Part shown: positions 7,818 to 16,235 of the stretch, piece by piece
Numbering within the stretch: the first letter of the stretch is position 1
How the letters are laid out: every line of letters begins with the position of its first letter
Assembly: GCF_002812985.1 (NCBI RefSeq)
Contig: NZ_PGCP01000043.1
Location: 1-32,429 of the forward strand
Direction of reading: 5' to 3'
Origin: Aeromonas lusitana
Lineage (GTDB): Bacteria > Pseudomonadota > Gammaproteobacteria > Enterobacterales > Aeromonadaceae
Length of the DNA stretch: 32,429 nucleotides
Position numbers and translations under genes: made by a program
Notes under the pieces: generated by a model
What the model was told of the DNA's origin: nothing
What the model saw: only the letters and a program-made list of their open reading frames with translations
The model's database searches: none

Positions 7818-7864
7818 GACCTAACCTCCGAACGTGACAAACAGGCCAGCGCCTCTCGAGTCAT
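7811..7864 (-). CDS. Possible 17-residue ORF coupling ypdA to ypdB
   Basis: Between the kinase and regulator genes an ATG preceded by AAGAAGGAAG encodes MTREALACLSRSEVRSC. Its TGA stop overlaps the GTGTTGA at the ypdB start, the arrangement used for termination-reinitiation. The peptide resembles nothing I know. It may only be a means of passing ribosomes to ypdB, or chance. A weak resemblance of its first codons to the 3' end of ypdA (Glu-Ala-x-x-Cys) is too short to interpret. Confidence 0.3.
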   Translation of the reverse strand: MTREALACLSRSEVRSC

Positions 7865-7890
7865 ATCTTCCTTCTTTATATGGATGGCGT

Positions 7891-9564
7891 TCAGCACGGC
7901 ATGGCCTCCGGATCCGGCAGGTAGAAACAAACTTCGGTACCGGGTTCGAGCCGTTTGAGCTGCAGGCCGTCGCCGTACAGCAGCTTGACCCGCTGATGAA
8001 CGTTCATCAGGCCTATGCTGCGACTCTCCACCCGGCCGGCGGCCACCCCATCGATCACCGCCTGGCTGATGCCGTAGCCGGTGTCGCGCACCGCCACCCG
8101 TATGCCGCCCGCCAGCTGTTTCACCTCTATGGTGACCCGGCCCGGCGCGCTGCGGGGCTGGATGCCGTGCAGTATGGCGTTCTCCACCAGTGGCTGCAGC
8201 AGCAGGCTCGGCACCTGAATATGCACGTCATCCACCTCGAACACCACCTCCAGCTTGTCGCCGAACCGCGCCTGCTCGATGGCCACATAGTCGCGCACCT
8301 GCTGCAGCTCCTCCTGGATGTCGATGAGCTCGTCCCCCTTGTTGAGGTTGTAGCGCAGATAGTCCGCCAGGTTGGCGATCAGCTGGCGCGCCTGTTGGGG
8401 GCGGATGCGGATCAGCGACGAGATGGCGTTGAGGGCATTGAACAGGAAGTGCGGGTTGATCTTGCTCTGCAGCGCGGTGAACTCCGCCTTGCGGGTCATC
8501 TCTTTCAATTGCTCGATGCGCGACACCTCCATCTGGGTGGAGATGAGCTGGGAGAGGCCCACCGCCATCTCCCGCAGGGAACTGGTGATGCTATGGGTAC
8601 GGCGGAAATAGATCTTGAGGGTGCCGCTGACCACGCCGTTCTCCCGCAGCGGGATGATGATGACGGAGTGGAAGTCCGACAGATGGTACTGGCGCAGATC
8701 GTTGTTGATGATGATCTGATCCAGCAGCACGGCTCTCTGGGTCATGTCACTGATGGCGTGGTGCTCGTCCAGCTCGTAGTAGCCCTTGCCGATCCCCACG
8801 TAGGCCAGCACGTCACGGGTATCGGTGATGGCCACCGCGTCCGCGCTGATCTCGCGCCTGATCACCTCGCACACCTGGCCGAGGGAGTGACGATCGATCT
8901 TCTGGAAAAACGGCAGCGTCTGGTTCGCGATATCCAGCGCCAGCTTGGCCTGCTTGGCGGCGATCAACTCCTTCTCGTCGTCCAGGTCCTGCACCAGCTT
9001 GATGATGAGGCCGATACACAAGGTCCCTGCCATCATGGGATAGGCGATATGACTGACAATCTCAACCCCGATAGCATGAGGCTCTGTCAAAATCCATATA
9101 AGCAGCATGGTCAACCCCTCACAGGCCATGCCCGCCAGGATCCCGTATAGCCAGAGCCGCGACTTGCGGCAGCGCAGGTGCAGCCAGGTCGCCAGCAGGC
9201 CGGCGATGATGCTGGCGATGAGGCAAGGGATCGAGGTGTGACCGTCCATGTCGATAAGGTAGCGGTGCAGGCCTGAGATGACCCCGGCCGGGATGCCGAC
9301 CCAGGGGCCGAACAGGATGCCCCCCGAGATGATGGCGATGATCCGCACGTTGATGAGGGCCCCCTCCACCGGGATGCCGGTGTAGGTGCTGAACACCGCG
9401 AACAGGCAGAAGATGGCGGCAACCATCACCAGCTCGGCCGGGGTGTGATCCCGCTTCTGGAACAGGCGCTGGAACGGCCGGGTACGGGTCAGCAGGAACA
9501 GCGTCATCAGCATCAGGGCCGCCCGCTCAAACACCGCCAACAACATCATCTGATTTTCGAGCAT
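7891..9564 (-). CDS. ypdA: LytS-type sensor histidine kinase of the YpdA/YpdB system
   Basis: The 557-residue kinase has a 5TMR-LYT membrane sensor domain (about residues 5-200, with the marker NVRIIAIISGGILFGPWVG), a GAF-like domain (about 220-350), a His-kinase domain with PHFLFNALN (His372) and a HATPase domain ending near residue 550. It follows E. coli YpdA, which responds to external pyruvate, more closely than BtsS: DIANQTLPFFQ, FGDKLEV and LLQPLVENAILHGIQP are YpdA-like. The ATG at 9564 has GGAGGGG upstream. With ypdB and yhjX it forms a sensor-regulator-transporter module on one strand. Confidence 0.92.
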   Translation of the reverse strand: MLENQMMLLAVFERAALMLMTLFLLTRTRPFQRLFQKRDHTPAELVMVAAIFCLFAVFSTYTGIPVEGALINVRIIAIISGGILFGPWVGIPAGVISGLHRYLIDMDGHTSIPCLIASIIAGLLATWLHLRCRKSRLWLYGILAGMACEGLTMLLIWILTEPHAIGVEIVSHIAYPMMAGTLCIGLIIKLVQDLDDEKELIAAKQAKLALDIANQTLPFFQKIDRHSLGQVCEVIRREISADAVAITDTRDVLAYVGIGKGYYELDEHHAISDMTQRAVLLDQIIINNDLRQYHLSDFHSVIIIPLRENGVVSGTLKIYFRRTHSITSSLREMAVGLSQLISTQMEVSRIEQLKEMTRKAEFTALQSKINPHFLFNALNAISSLIRIRPQQARQLIANLADYLRYNLNKGDELIDIQEELQQVRDYVAIEQARFGDKLEVVFEVDDVHIQVPSLLLQPLVENAILHGIQPRSAPGRVTIEVKQLAGGIRVAVRDTGYGISQAVIDGVAAGRVESRSIGLMNVHQRVKLLYGDGLQLKRLEPGTEVCFYLPDPEAMPC

Positions 9565-9700
9565 GGCCCCTCCGGCCGGCGGCCACCAGGGCGCACTATA
9601 GGGTGTATGAAGGGCTGCCAGAAAAGAGAGGACACATCGAAATGGCAGCGCTGGAGGCCCCAGTTTACCTCAGACGCCCCGCCAAGGGAGCCACTGCGTT

Positions 9701-9729
9701 GCAGGCTGGCCGGAAGACCGTCAGCCTGC
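9701..9729. other. Hairpin downstream of leuE
   Basis: GCAGGCTG (9701-9708) pairs with CAGCCTGC (9722-9729), an 8-bp stem with a 13-base loop ten bases after the leuE stop codon. No T-tract follows on either strand, so a role as intrinsic terminator is doubtful. The remainder of the 174-base gap up to ypdA shows no gene. Confidence 0.35.
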
Positions 9730-9738
9730 CGGAGGAAT

Positions 9739-10377
9739 TCAGGGAGACAGGGTCGCTAGCCTGGCCGCGAACCCCATGAAGAAGAAGCCGATCAGGCCGT
9801 TGCCGAGGCGCGCCAGCACCTGCTTGCGGCGAAAGAAGCTGGCCATCAGGGTACCGCCGAAGATCAGCAGGGTCAGATAGACGAAGCTCATGGCCTCCAG
9901 CATGCCCGCCAGCACCAGGTAGGAGATCCAGGTGTGGGCATAGTTGAAGTCGATGAACTGCACGAAGAAGGAGACGTAGAACAGGATCGCCTTGGGGTTG
10001 GTCAGGCTCAGAGTCAGCGCCTTGCCAAAGTAGTTTTCCCCCAGCGGTGACTCGGCCTCTTGCTCTCCCTTTTTGGCGATGAAGTTGGCATGGAGGATCT
10101 TGATGCCCAGATAGAGCAGGTAGATGGCGCCCAGATAGCGCACCAGGGTGAACAGCAGCGGCGTGGTGCGAATGAGGGAGGCGATGCCGAGATAGGCGCA
10201 GAAGATGAGGATGGCATCGCCGACGAAGACCCCGAGGGCGGCCTTGTAACCGGCACTGATGCCACGGGTCGCCCCGGTGCGCAGCACATAGAGGGAGTTG
10301 GGGCCCGGCGCTATGATGATAAAGAAGAGACCGACCAGATAAGTCCAGACGTTGATTACTCCCAGGCTCTCAAACAT
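9739..10377 (-). CDS. leuE: Leucine efflux protein, LysE/RhtB family
   Basis: The 212-residue inner-membrane protein has the same length as E. coli LeuE (YeaS) and shares long segments with it: WTYLVG near the N-terminus, APGPNSLYVLR, KTTP/RTTP region, LSLTNPKAILFYVSFFVQFID and a C-terminal GFAARLATL. Six transmembrane segments are expected. LeuE exports leucine and related neutral amino acids. The start codon at 10377 has no good Shine-Dalgarno sequence and overlaps the stop of a 27-codon ORF that is itself a second copy of the leuE 5' end; translation may depend on that ORF. Confidence 0.92.
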   Translation of the reverse strand: MFESLGVINVWTYLVGLFFIIIAPGPNSLYVLRTGATRGISAGYKAALGVFVGDAILIFCAYLGIASLIRTTPLLFTLVRYLGAIYLLYLGIKILHANFIAKKGEQEAESPLGENYFGKALTLSLTNPKAILFYVSFFVQFIDFNYAHTWISYLVLAGMLEAMSFVYLTLLIFGGTLMASFFRRKQVLARLGNGLIGFFFMGFAARLATLSP

Positions 10378-10453
10378 GGCACACCGCCATGGACTTGGAA
10401 GACAGCCCGATCAGGCAGGTCCAGACATTGATAACCCCAAGACTTTCAAACAT
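10370..10453 (-). pseudogene. Second, diverged copy of the leuE 5' end (27-codon ORF)
   Basis: Starting at 10453, ATG opens a 27-codon ORF beginning MFESLGVINVWT, the same twelve residues as leuE, continuing CLIGL against YLVGL. Of the first 17 codons nine differ only synonymously from leuE and two change the residue. After about 20 codons the similarity fades, and the TGA stop (10370-10372) overlaps the leuE ATG. It has GGGGGAG a few bases upstream whereas leuE has none. It is either the head of an earlier leuE allele left by recombination or a functional leader ORF that delivers ribosomes to leuE. Confidence 0.85.
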
Positions 10454-10723
10454 ATACTCCCCCGATGGAGAAGGATCCGGTCAACCGGGGTCCTTCCCAG
10501 ATGCTGAACATGTGACCGTCCCATACTAAGCCTCCACCAGCAAAGCACAAGGGTGCAACCTCGTGAGATGATCGGTCATCTGGCGGTTGGCGGCTTAGGG
10601 GGCTTGCCCATCCGTCATCTCCCCTTTGCACATAGGCTGACATCCCGCGCATTTTTGCTGTGTCCAGACGGACTGGGATCAGGCATGGTAGAGGGATCCC
10701 CAACACAACAGACACACCCACTC

Positions 10724-11944
10724 ATGGAAAAGAGCCTCAGCACCGACAGCCCACTCGCCGCAGCCCCAGTGGCCGAGACCCAGCACGGCACCAGGTACTC
10801 GGTGATCGCCGCCATCAGCTTCTCGCACCTGCTCAACGACATGATGCAGTCGGTGCTGCTGGCCATCTATCCCCTGCTCAAGCTCGGCCTCAACCTGTCG
10901 TTCGCCCAGATAGGTCTCATCACCCTGACCTACCAGTTCACGGGCTCCCTGTTGCAGCCGCTGATCGGCCTCTACACCGACCGCAGGCCCATGCCCTATT
11001 CTTTGCCGTTCGGCATGGGGTTCACGATGCTGGGACTGTTGTCGCTGTCCCAGGCCGACAGCTTTGGCGCCGTGCTGCTGTCGGCCATGCTGATCGGCAT
11101 GGGCTCGTCGGTGTTCCATCCTGAATCCTCGCGGGTCGCCCGCATGGCGGCCGGCAACCAGCCCGGCCTGGCCCAGTCCCTGTTCCAGATCGGCGGCAAC
11201 CTGGGATCGGCCATAGGGCCTCTACTCGCCGCGCTCATCATAGTGCCCCAGGGACAGGCCAGCGCGGCCTGGTTCTCGCTGTTCGCCCTGGTCGGGGTCG
11301 TCGTGCTCAGCTTCGTCGGGCGCTGGTCCAGCCATCATGGCGCCAGCTTCCACAAGCGGATGAAGGCCCATGCCGGCAACGGCCTGAGCCGCCGCCAGAT
11401 CGGCTGGTCCCTGGCCATCCTCGGCTTGCTGATGTTCTCCAAGTTCTTCTACATGGCCAGCCTGAGCAGCTATTACACCTTCTACCTGATGGACAAATTC
11501 AGCCTGTCGCTGGACAGCGCCCAGCTCTATCTGTTCGCCTTCCTGTTCGCCGTTGCGGCGGGCACAGTGCTGGGCGGGCCTGTCGGTGACCGCATCGGTC
11601 GCAAGCGGGTGATCTGGATCTCCATCCTGGGAGTCGCCCCCTTCACCCTGCTGCTGCCCCACGTCGACCTGTTCTGGACCTCGGTGCTCTCGGTCATCAT
11701 AGGCCTGATCCTGGCCTCGGCCTTCTCCGCCATCCTGGTGTACGCCCAGGAGCTGGTGCCCGGCAAGGTCGGTACCATCTCAGGCCTGTTCTTCGGGTTC
11801 GCCTTCGGCATGGGGGGCATAGGGGCGGCCCTGCTGGGCCAGCTGGCCGACGCCACCAGCATAGAGACCGTGTACCAGCTCTGCGCCTACCTGCCGCTGA
11901 TCGGCCTGCTGACTGTGTTTCTGCCGACCATGAAAAAGGGCTAG
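10724..11944 (+). CDS. fsr: Fosmidomycin resistance-type MFS exporter
   Basis: With the start at 10724 the protein has 406 residues, the length of E. coli Fsr, and shares SHLLNDMMQS, AIYPLLK, GSSVFHPESSRVARMA, SKFFYMASLSSYYTFYLM, FAFLFAVAAGT and LASAFSAILVYAQEL. Twelve transmembrane segments are expected. Fsr gives fosmidomycin resistance by efflux when overproduced; the natural substrate is not known. Neither ATG 10724 nor the in-frame ATG at 10685 has a strong Shine-Dalgarno sequence, so the start is uncertain by 13 codons. It is divergent from leuE with about 230 bases of unassigned sequence between 10454 and 10684, where I see no gene. Confidence 0.9.
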   Translation: MEKSLSTDSPLAAAPVAETQHGTRYSVIAAISFSHLLNDMMQSVLLAIYPLLKLGLNLSFAQIGLITLTYQFTGSLLQPLIGLYTDRRPMPYSLPFGMGFTMLGLLSLSQADSFGAVLLSAMLIGMGSSVFHPESSRVARMAAGNQPGLAQSLFQIGGNLGSAIGPLLAALIIVPQGQASAAWFSLFALVGVVVLSFVGRWSSHHGASFHKRMKAHAGNGLSRRQIGWSLAILGLLMFSKFFYMASLSSYYTFYLMDKFSLSLDSAQLYLFAFLFAVAAGTVLGGPVGDRIGRKRVIWISILGVAPFTLLLPHVDLFWTSVLSVIIGLILASAFSAILVYAQELVPGKVGTISGLFFGFAFGMGGIGAALLGQLADATSIETVYQLCAYLPLIGLLTVFLPTMKKG

Positions 11945-12115
11945 CCACCGATGGTGATGCCAAGGCGTGCCACAGCGGATAAAGATGGGAAAATCGGTGG
12001 GATAAGGGGAGAGGCCGCGAGCCGCGGGATAAGAAACGAAGGGTCTGGCGTGCAGGGAGCAAGCCGCCCCTGAATCCCTCGACGCAGACGGCCAGTGCCA
12101 GCCGCAGCGTCGTGA
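11945..12115. other. Intergenic stretch after fsr
   Basis: About 170 bases between the fsr stop and the shared terminator. I recognise no gene, RNA or repeat in it. Confidence 0.5.
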
Positions 12116-12151
12116 ATAAATCAGGCCGCCCTATGGGGCGGCCTGATTTAT
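12116..12151. terminator. Long bidirectional terminator between fsr and yhiN
   Basis: ATAAATCAGGCCGCCC (12116-12131) and GGGCGGCCTGATTTAT (12136-12151) form a perfect 16-bp stem with a 4-base loop. The GC-rich inner part is flanked by A-rich and T-rich outer parts, as in bidirectional terminators serving convergent genes. It ends 27 bases before the yhiN stop codon. Confidence 0.88.
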
Positions 12152-12177
12152 CTGGATGACTCAGCCAAGAGGGCGCG

Positions 12178-13362
12178 TCAGCAATACTGACCGGCGACCC
12201 AGCCCGATGACCAGGCCCACTGGAAGTTGTAGCCACCGAGCCAGCCGGTCACGTCCACCACCTCGCCGATGAAGTAGAGCCCCGTCACCTTGCGCGCCTC
12301 CATGGTCTTGGAGGAGAGCTCATTGGTATCCACGCCCCCTAGCGTCACCTCGGCGGTGCGATAACCCTCGGTGCCGTTTGGCAGTATGGGCCAATCCCTC
12401 AGCAGGTTGGCGATGGCCGCCAGCTCCCGCTCGTTGTACTGGCGCATCGGCTTGTTGACGAGCTGACCCAGCTCCACCAGCTTGTCGACGAAGCGCTTGG
12501 GCAGCTCGCGACCCAGCACGGTTTTCAGCTCCTGGGCCGGATGAGCCTCGGCCCAGCCCTTGATGGCAGCGGGAATATCCAGATCTGGCAGCAAATTGAT
12601 ATGAATCTTCTGCCCAGGCAGCCAGAAAGAGGATATTTGCAATATGGCCGGGCCCGAGAGACCGCGGTGGGTGAACAGCATGGCCTCCTTGAAACTGGTG
12701 CCGTCTTCCGCGGTCACCACCACCGGCAGGCTGACCCCGGCCAGATCGGCGAACGCATCCTTCTCGGCCTGATGCAGGGTGAAGGGCACCAGGCCGGCGC
12801 GGGTCGGCAGCACCTGGAGGCCGAACTGCTCCGCCAGCTTGAAGCCATAGGGAGTGGCACCGAGCTTGGGCATGGAGAGGCCGCCGGTGGCCACCACCAG
12901 GGAGTGACAGCGGATCTCCCCCTTGCTGGTGTCGAGCAGGAAGCCGTCGTCCCCCTTGCTGACGGCGAGCACCTCGGTCTGGTACTGCTGGGTCACCCCG
13001 GCCCATTCACACTCGGTGAGCAGCGCCTCGACTATCTCTTTCGCGCTCTCGTCGCAGAACAGCTGGCCCAGGGTCTTCTCGTGATAATTCACCCCGTGCC
13101 TGTCTACCAGATCGATGAAGTCCTGCTGGGTGTAGCGCGCCAGCGCCGACTTGCAGAAGTGGGGGTTGCCCGAGAGGAAGGCATGGGGGCCGGCCTGATG
13201 GTTGGTGAAGTTGCATCGGCCGCCGCCGCTGATCAGGATCTTGCGACCGGGCTTCTTGGCGTTGTCCAGCAGCAGCACGGAACGCCCCCGGTAACCGGCC
13301 TGGGCCGCACACATCAAACCGGCCGCACCGGCCCCGATCACCACCACATCCACTTGCATCAT
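12178..13362 (-). CDS. yhiN: HI0933/YhiN-family FAD-dependent flavoprotein
   Basis: The 394-residue protein has an N-terminal dinucleotide-binding motif VVVIGAGAAGLMCA, the family signature KKPGRKILISGGGRCNFTN, then NPHFCKSALARYTQQDFIDL and LPTRAGLVPFTLH, and a C-terminal block NGTEGYRTAEVTLGGVDT with GGYNFQWAWSSGW. It is close to E. coli YhiN (400 residues). The family binds FAD and presumably acts as a cytoplasmic oxidoreductase; the substrate is not established. ATG 13362 is preferred (AAGG five bases upstream, family length); ATG 13359 is adjacent. The upstream region to 13499 is open in the same frame but has no family similarity. Confidence 0.9.
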   Translation of the reverse strand: MMQVDVVVIGAGAAGLMCAAQAGYRGRSVLLLDNAKKPGRKILISGGGRCNFTNHQAGPHAFLSGNPHFCKSALARYTQQDFIDLVDRHGVNYHEKTLGQLFCDESAKEIVEALLTECEWAGVTQQYQTEVLAVSKGDDGFLLDTSKGEIRCHSLVVATGGLSMPKLGATPYGFKLAEQFGLQVLPTRAGLVPFTLHQAEKDAFADLAGVSLPVVVTAEDGTSFKEAMLFTHRGLSGPAILQISSFWLPGQKIHINLLPDLDIPAAIKGWAEAHPAQELKTVLGRELPKRFVDKLVELGQLVNKPMRQYNERELAAIANLLRDWPILPNGTEGYRTAEVTLGGVDTNELSSKTMEARKVTGLYFIGEVVDVTGWLGGYNFQWAWSSGWVAGQYC

Positions 13363-13499
13363 CACAACCTTGTTTATCAAACGATCACGGAGCAGGGCCC
13401 GCAGACTGCGCACTTTCATGCCTGACGGCATGGCCCCCTCCATAGAAAGCGCCGTCATCAGGGCACCAACCGAGGTCCAGTGTGCCTCTATCAACAACA

Positions 13500-13519
13500 A
13501 CGGCCCTCGAGAGGGCCGT
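13500..13519 (-). terminator. Terminator after ftnA
   Basis: ACGGCCCTC (13500-13508) and GAGGGCCGT (13511-13519) form a perfect 9-bp palindromic stem. On the minus strand it is followed by TGTTGTTGAT, only moderately T-rich. It lies 36 bases past the ftnA stop codon and is also upstream of yhiN. Confidence 0.65.
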
Positions 13520-13554
13520 CATTGTACTGACTGAACACTAAGTGTCCACGACTA

Positions 13555-14079
13555 TCAGGCGTTGCCATCCATGATGCTGGCCGGGGCGCCCTTGGCCAGT
13601 TCGGCCAGCTCCTTGTCGATGAAGTAGAGGCCTTTGCCATCTTCACCCACCAGGGACAGGCGATCGACGATACTCTTGAACAGCTTCTCTTCTTCGTGCT
13701 GCTCGGCCACGTACCACTGCAGGAAGTTGAAGGTGGAGTAATCCTGGGTGGTGAAGGCCACGTGGGCCAAGCCATTGATGCACTTGGTGATGTGGTACTC
13801 GTGCTCCAGGGTGGTACGGAAGATGTCGCCGAGAGAGTTGAACTCGTGGGGAGGAGCCTCGATCGCTCCCAGTACAGGCATGGCACCGGTCTCGCTCACG
13901 TAGGTGAACAGGCGCTCCATGTGCTGGCGCTCCTCGACGGCGTGCTGGCGCAGGAAGTTCGCCGCCCCTTCGAAGCCCTTGTCCTCACACCAGGCGCTCA
14001 TCTGCAGGTAGAGATTGGATGAATAGAATTCCAGATTAATCTGCTCGTTCAACTTCTCGATCATGGCTTTGGCCAACAT
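13555..14079 (-). CDS. ftnA: Bacterial non-haem ferritin
   Basis: FtnA stores iron in a 24-subunit cytoplasmic shell. The 174-residue protein keeps the ferroxidase-centre residues Glu17, Glu50, His53, Glu94, Gln127 and Glu130, and the blocks [25 protein letters not shown] and [20 protein letters not shown] match E. coli FtnA. The start has TGGAGA upstream. It is transcribed divergently from the TPR-GGDEF gene across a 197-base region containing a 7-bp inverted repeat, ACAGTTG (14117-14123) with CAACTGT (14134-14140). I see no clear Fur box. Confidence 0.96.
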   Translation of the reverse strand: MLAKAMIEKLNEQINLEFYSSNLYLQMSAWCEDKGFEGAANFLRQHAVEERQHMERLFTYVSETGAMPVLGAIEAPPHEFNSLGDIFRTTLEHEYHITKCINGLAHVAFTTQDYSTFNFLQWYVAEQHEEEKLFKSIVDRLSLVGEDGKGLYFIDKELAELAKGAPASIMDGNA

Positions 14080-14276
14080 GATGATTCTCCAGGGTGATGT
14101 GGTTCAGATTGTCACCACAGTTGCATCGCGAATCAACTGTTCACTTCGATCCAGGGTCGCAGTTGTGACCTGGAGAGCTCTCATCCTGACCCCCATACGG
14201 GTATAGAGAAGCAAAGAAGTATGGTGTACCCGGACCCAGCCTCTATGATGGCGCCAATGGTCAGGAAGAAGATTCA

Positions 14277-16073
14277 ATGAGATTGGTGATGGCTCTGGTA
14301 CTGCTCTGGATGACCCAGTTGCAGGCCGCCCCCCCCCTGTTCGAAGAGGCTGAATTAGCGGCGGCGCGCGATCCCGTCGGCTATTTGCAGCGTCTCGACG
14401 CCGAGCCTCACCAGGAGATGGAGCTGTTCCACGCCAGATCTTTGGCCAAGGCGGCACTGGGCCGCCACCCGGAGGCCCTGCAGGACAATGCCCGCGCTCG
14501 CGCCCTGGCCAGCGCCCGCCAGGAGACCATGCGCCTGCTGGACTTCCGGTTGCAGCAGATAGCCCTCACCCTGGACACGGAGGCGCCCCAGCAGGCCCTC
14601 AAGTTGCTGGCACAGCTCGAACCCGACCTCGTCGGTCACCCGGTGCAGCTGTCGGAGTGGCATGCCTTGAATGGCCTGGCCCTCTACCGCACCCAGCAGC
14701 TCAAAGAAGCCATCGGCGAGCTCAAGACCGCCTATCACCTCAAACAGCAAGAACCCGAAACTCCCCTCTCCCTGCTGCAATGCGCCCGCCTGCTGATGAC
14801 CCTTGGCAACCTCTATGCCGATCTCAGCCTCTATCAGGAGTCAGAAACCTATTATCAGGATGCCCTGCGGCTGATGGTGCGGCTGAACGAGCCCAACAGC
14901 CAGGCCATCATCAAGGCCAACATAGCGCGGCTCTACATCGACATGGACCAGCCGGCCCGGGCGAAAAAGTTGCTGGATGCCCTGCTGGGCACCCCTGGGT
15001 TGTCGCCGGATTATCGCGCCATCGTGCTCGGCTATCAGGCCATGGCCTTCAACGCGCTGGCCGAATGGGGTTCTGCTTGGCGCAGCCTGAACGAGGCGCA
15101 GACCATCTATCAGGGACTCGGCTACCCGCAGGCCGGATCCCGCCTGACCGAAACCCGGGCCAGGACGCTGCAGGGGCGCGGGGAGAAGCAGCTCGCCCTG
15201 CAATTGCTGACCACCCGACCCGGGCCCACCAGCATAGAGGGCAAGGCGCTGCAGGCTCGCTTGCTGGCGGATCTGGGGCGCTACCCGGAGGCATACAGGG
15301 TCATGACCGAGTACATGCAGAGCTACAAGCAGCACTTCAACCAGACCCTGAGCCAGCACGCCAGTGCCTTCCAGGCCGAGATGGAGCTGGCCCGCAGCGA
15401 GGCCAACAACCGGGCGTTGCAGCAGGAGAACGATCGCAAGCGTCAGCAACTGCTGTATCAGCAGAGTGCCCGCTACTATCAGCTGCTGCTGGTCGTGCTG
15501 CTGGCCGGCGCCCTGATCCTGCTCGGCTTTGCCACCCGCAGGCTGCACCGCAACGCTCGCCACCTCTACAAGCTCGCCACCTTCGATCAGCTGACCGGGC
15601 TCCCGAACCGGCGCGCCCTGCTGGAGCAGCTGGAGCAACAGTGGCAGCTGAACGAGCCGCTGACCCTGCTCATCATCGACATAGATCACTTCAAGCAGAT
15701 CAACGACAGGCACGGCCACCAGACCGGCGATCGCGCCATCCAGAAGCTGGCGCAGGCGCTCAAGAGCTGGGCGCCGGACCTGCAGCAGATAGGACGCTGG
15801 GGAGGAGAGGAGTTTCTGGTGGCCATGCCGCTGGACGGCGCTACCTGCTGGCGGCTGGCCGAGCAGCTGAGGAGCCGGATTGAATACCTGGCCGCCCCTC
15901 ACATGACCATCAGCATAGGGGTGGCGGAGCGCTGCCCCGCCGACGACAGCCTGAGCCAGCTGATCCACAGGGCCGACATGGCCATGTATCAGGCCAAGCG
16001 GCAGGGCCGCAACCAGACCATATTGGCGGCAGCCCCCGACATGCTGTCCGAACTGACCAGCAGCGTCGCCTGA
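14277..16073 (+). CDS. Membrane diguanylate cyclase with periplasmic TPR repeats
   Basis: This 598-residue protein begins with a signal peptide or signal anchor (residues 1-18, ending near QAA), followed by helical TPR-like repeats to about residue 340, a coiled-coil stretch rich in Gln, Glu and Arg, a transmembrane segment at about 400-421 and a GGDEF domain from about 433. The active-site motif is GGEEF at 509-513, so synthesis of cyclic di-GMP is expected. The inhibitory I-site RxxD is absent: the matching residues 500-503 read PDLQ. AGGAAGAA lies six bases before the ATG. The TPR part would sense a periplasmic protein or peptide; the ligand is unknown. Its last 31 codons are repeated in diverged form downstream. 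Confidence 0.9.
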   Translation: MRLVMALVLLWMTQLQAAPPLFEEAELAAARDPVGYLQRLDAEPHQEMELFHARSLAKAALGRHPEALQDNARARALASARQETMRLLDFRLQQIALTLDTEAPQQALKLLAQLEPDLVGHPVQLSEWHALNGLALYRTQQLKEAIGELKTAYHLKQQEPETPLSLLQCARLLMTLGNLYADLSLYQESETYYQDALRLMVRLNEPNSQAIIKANIARLYIDMDQPARAKKLLDALLGTPGLSPDYRAIVLGYQAMAFNALAEWGSAWRSLNEAQTIYQGLGYPQAGSRLTETRARTLQGRGEKQLALQLLTTRPGPTSIEGKALQARLLADLGRYPEAYRVMTEYMQSYKQHFNQTLSQHASAFQAEMELARSEANNRALQQENDRKRQQLLYQQSARYYQLLLVVLLAGALILLGFATRRLHRNARHLYKLATFDQLTGLPNRRALLEQLEQQWQLNEPLTLLIIDIDHFKQINDRHGHQTGDRAIQKLAQALKSWAPDLQQIGRWGGEEFLVAMPLDGATCWRLAEQLRSRIEYLAAPHMTISIGVAERCPADDSLSQLIHRADMAMYQAKRQGRNQTILAAAPDMLSELTSSVA

Positions 16074-16096
16074 CCCGCTCAGACAGTGAGCGTCGG

Positions 16097-16201
16097 ATGG
16101 CCAGGCATCAGACAAAACGTCAGGGCCCTAGCCAGATCATTCTGGCGGCAGCTCCCGACATGCTGTCCGAGCTGACCAGCAGCGTCGCCTGACCCGCTCA
16201 G
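16097..16201 (+). pseudogene. Second copy of the 3' end of the TPR-GGDEF gene
   Basis: These 105 bases repeat positions 15978-16082 of the gene just upstream, with about 14 mismatches. Read in the same frame they give MARHQTKRQG then PSQIILAAAPDM and the same last nine residues LSELTSSVA before TGA, and the trailing CCCGCTCAG is repeated too. Nearly all mismatches fall in the first half; the last 50 bases are almost identical, suggesting gene conversion or selection there. A third fragment, GTCGCCTGAC, follows at 16201-16210. No start signal serves it, so it is probably not translated. Confidence 0.9.
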
Positions 16202-16235
16202 TCGCCTGACGGGCGCGGCCGAGTGCTCGGCGGGA

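Noticed and set aside
7834..9150. 438-codon plus-strand ORF opposite ypdA
   Set aside because: Antisense shadow with Leu/His/Gln repeats and no recognisable domain.
9680..9738. Duplicate of the leuE 3' end
   Set aside because: The minus strand around 9686-9718 lines up with the last leuE codons only with several gaps; too weak in GC-rich sequence to claim.
14841..16115. 424-codon minus-strand ORF opposite the GGDEF gene
   Set aside because: Antisense shadow; the plus-strand product has clear domains.
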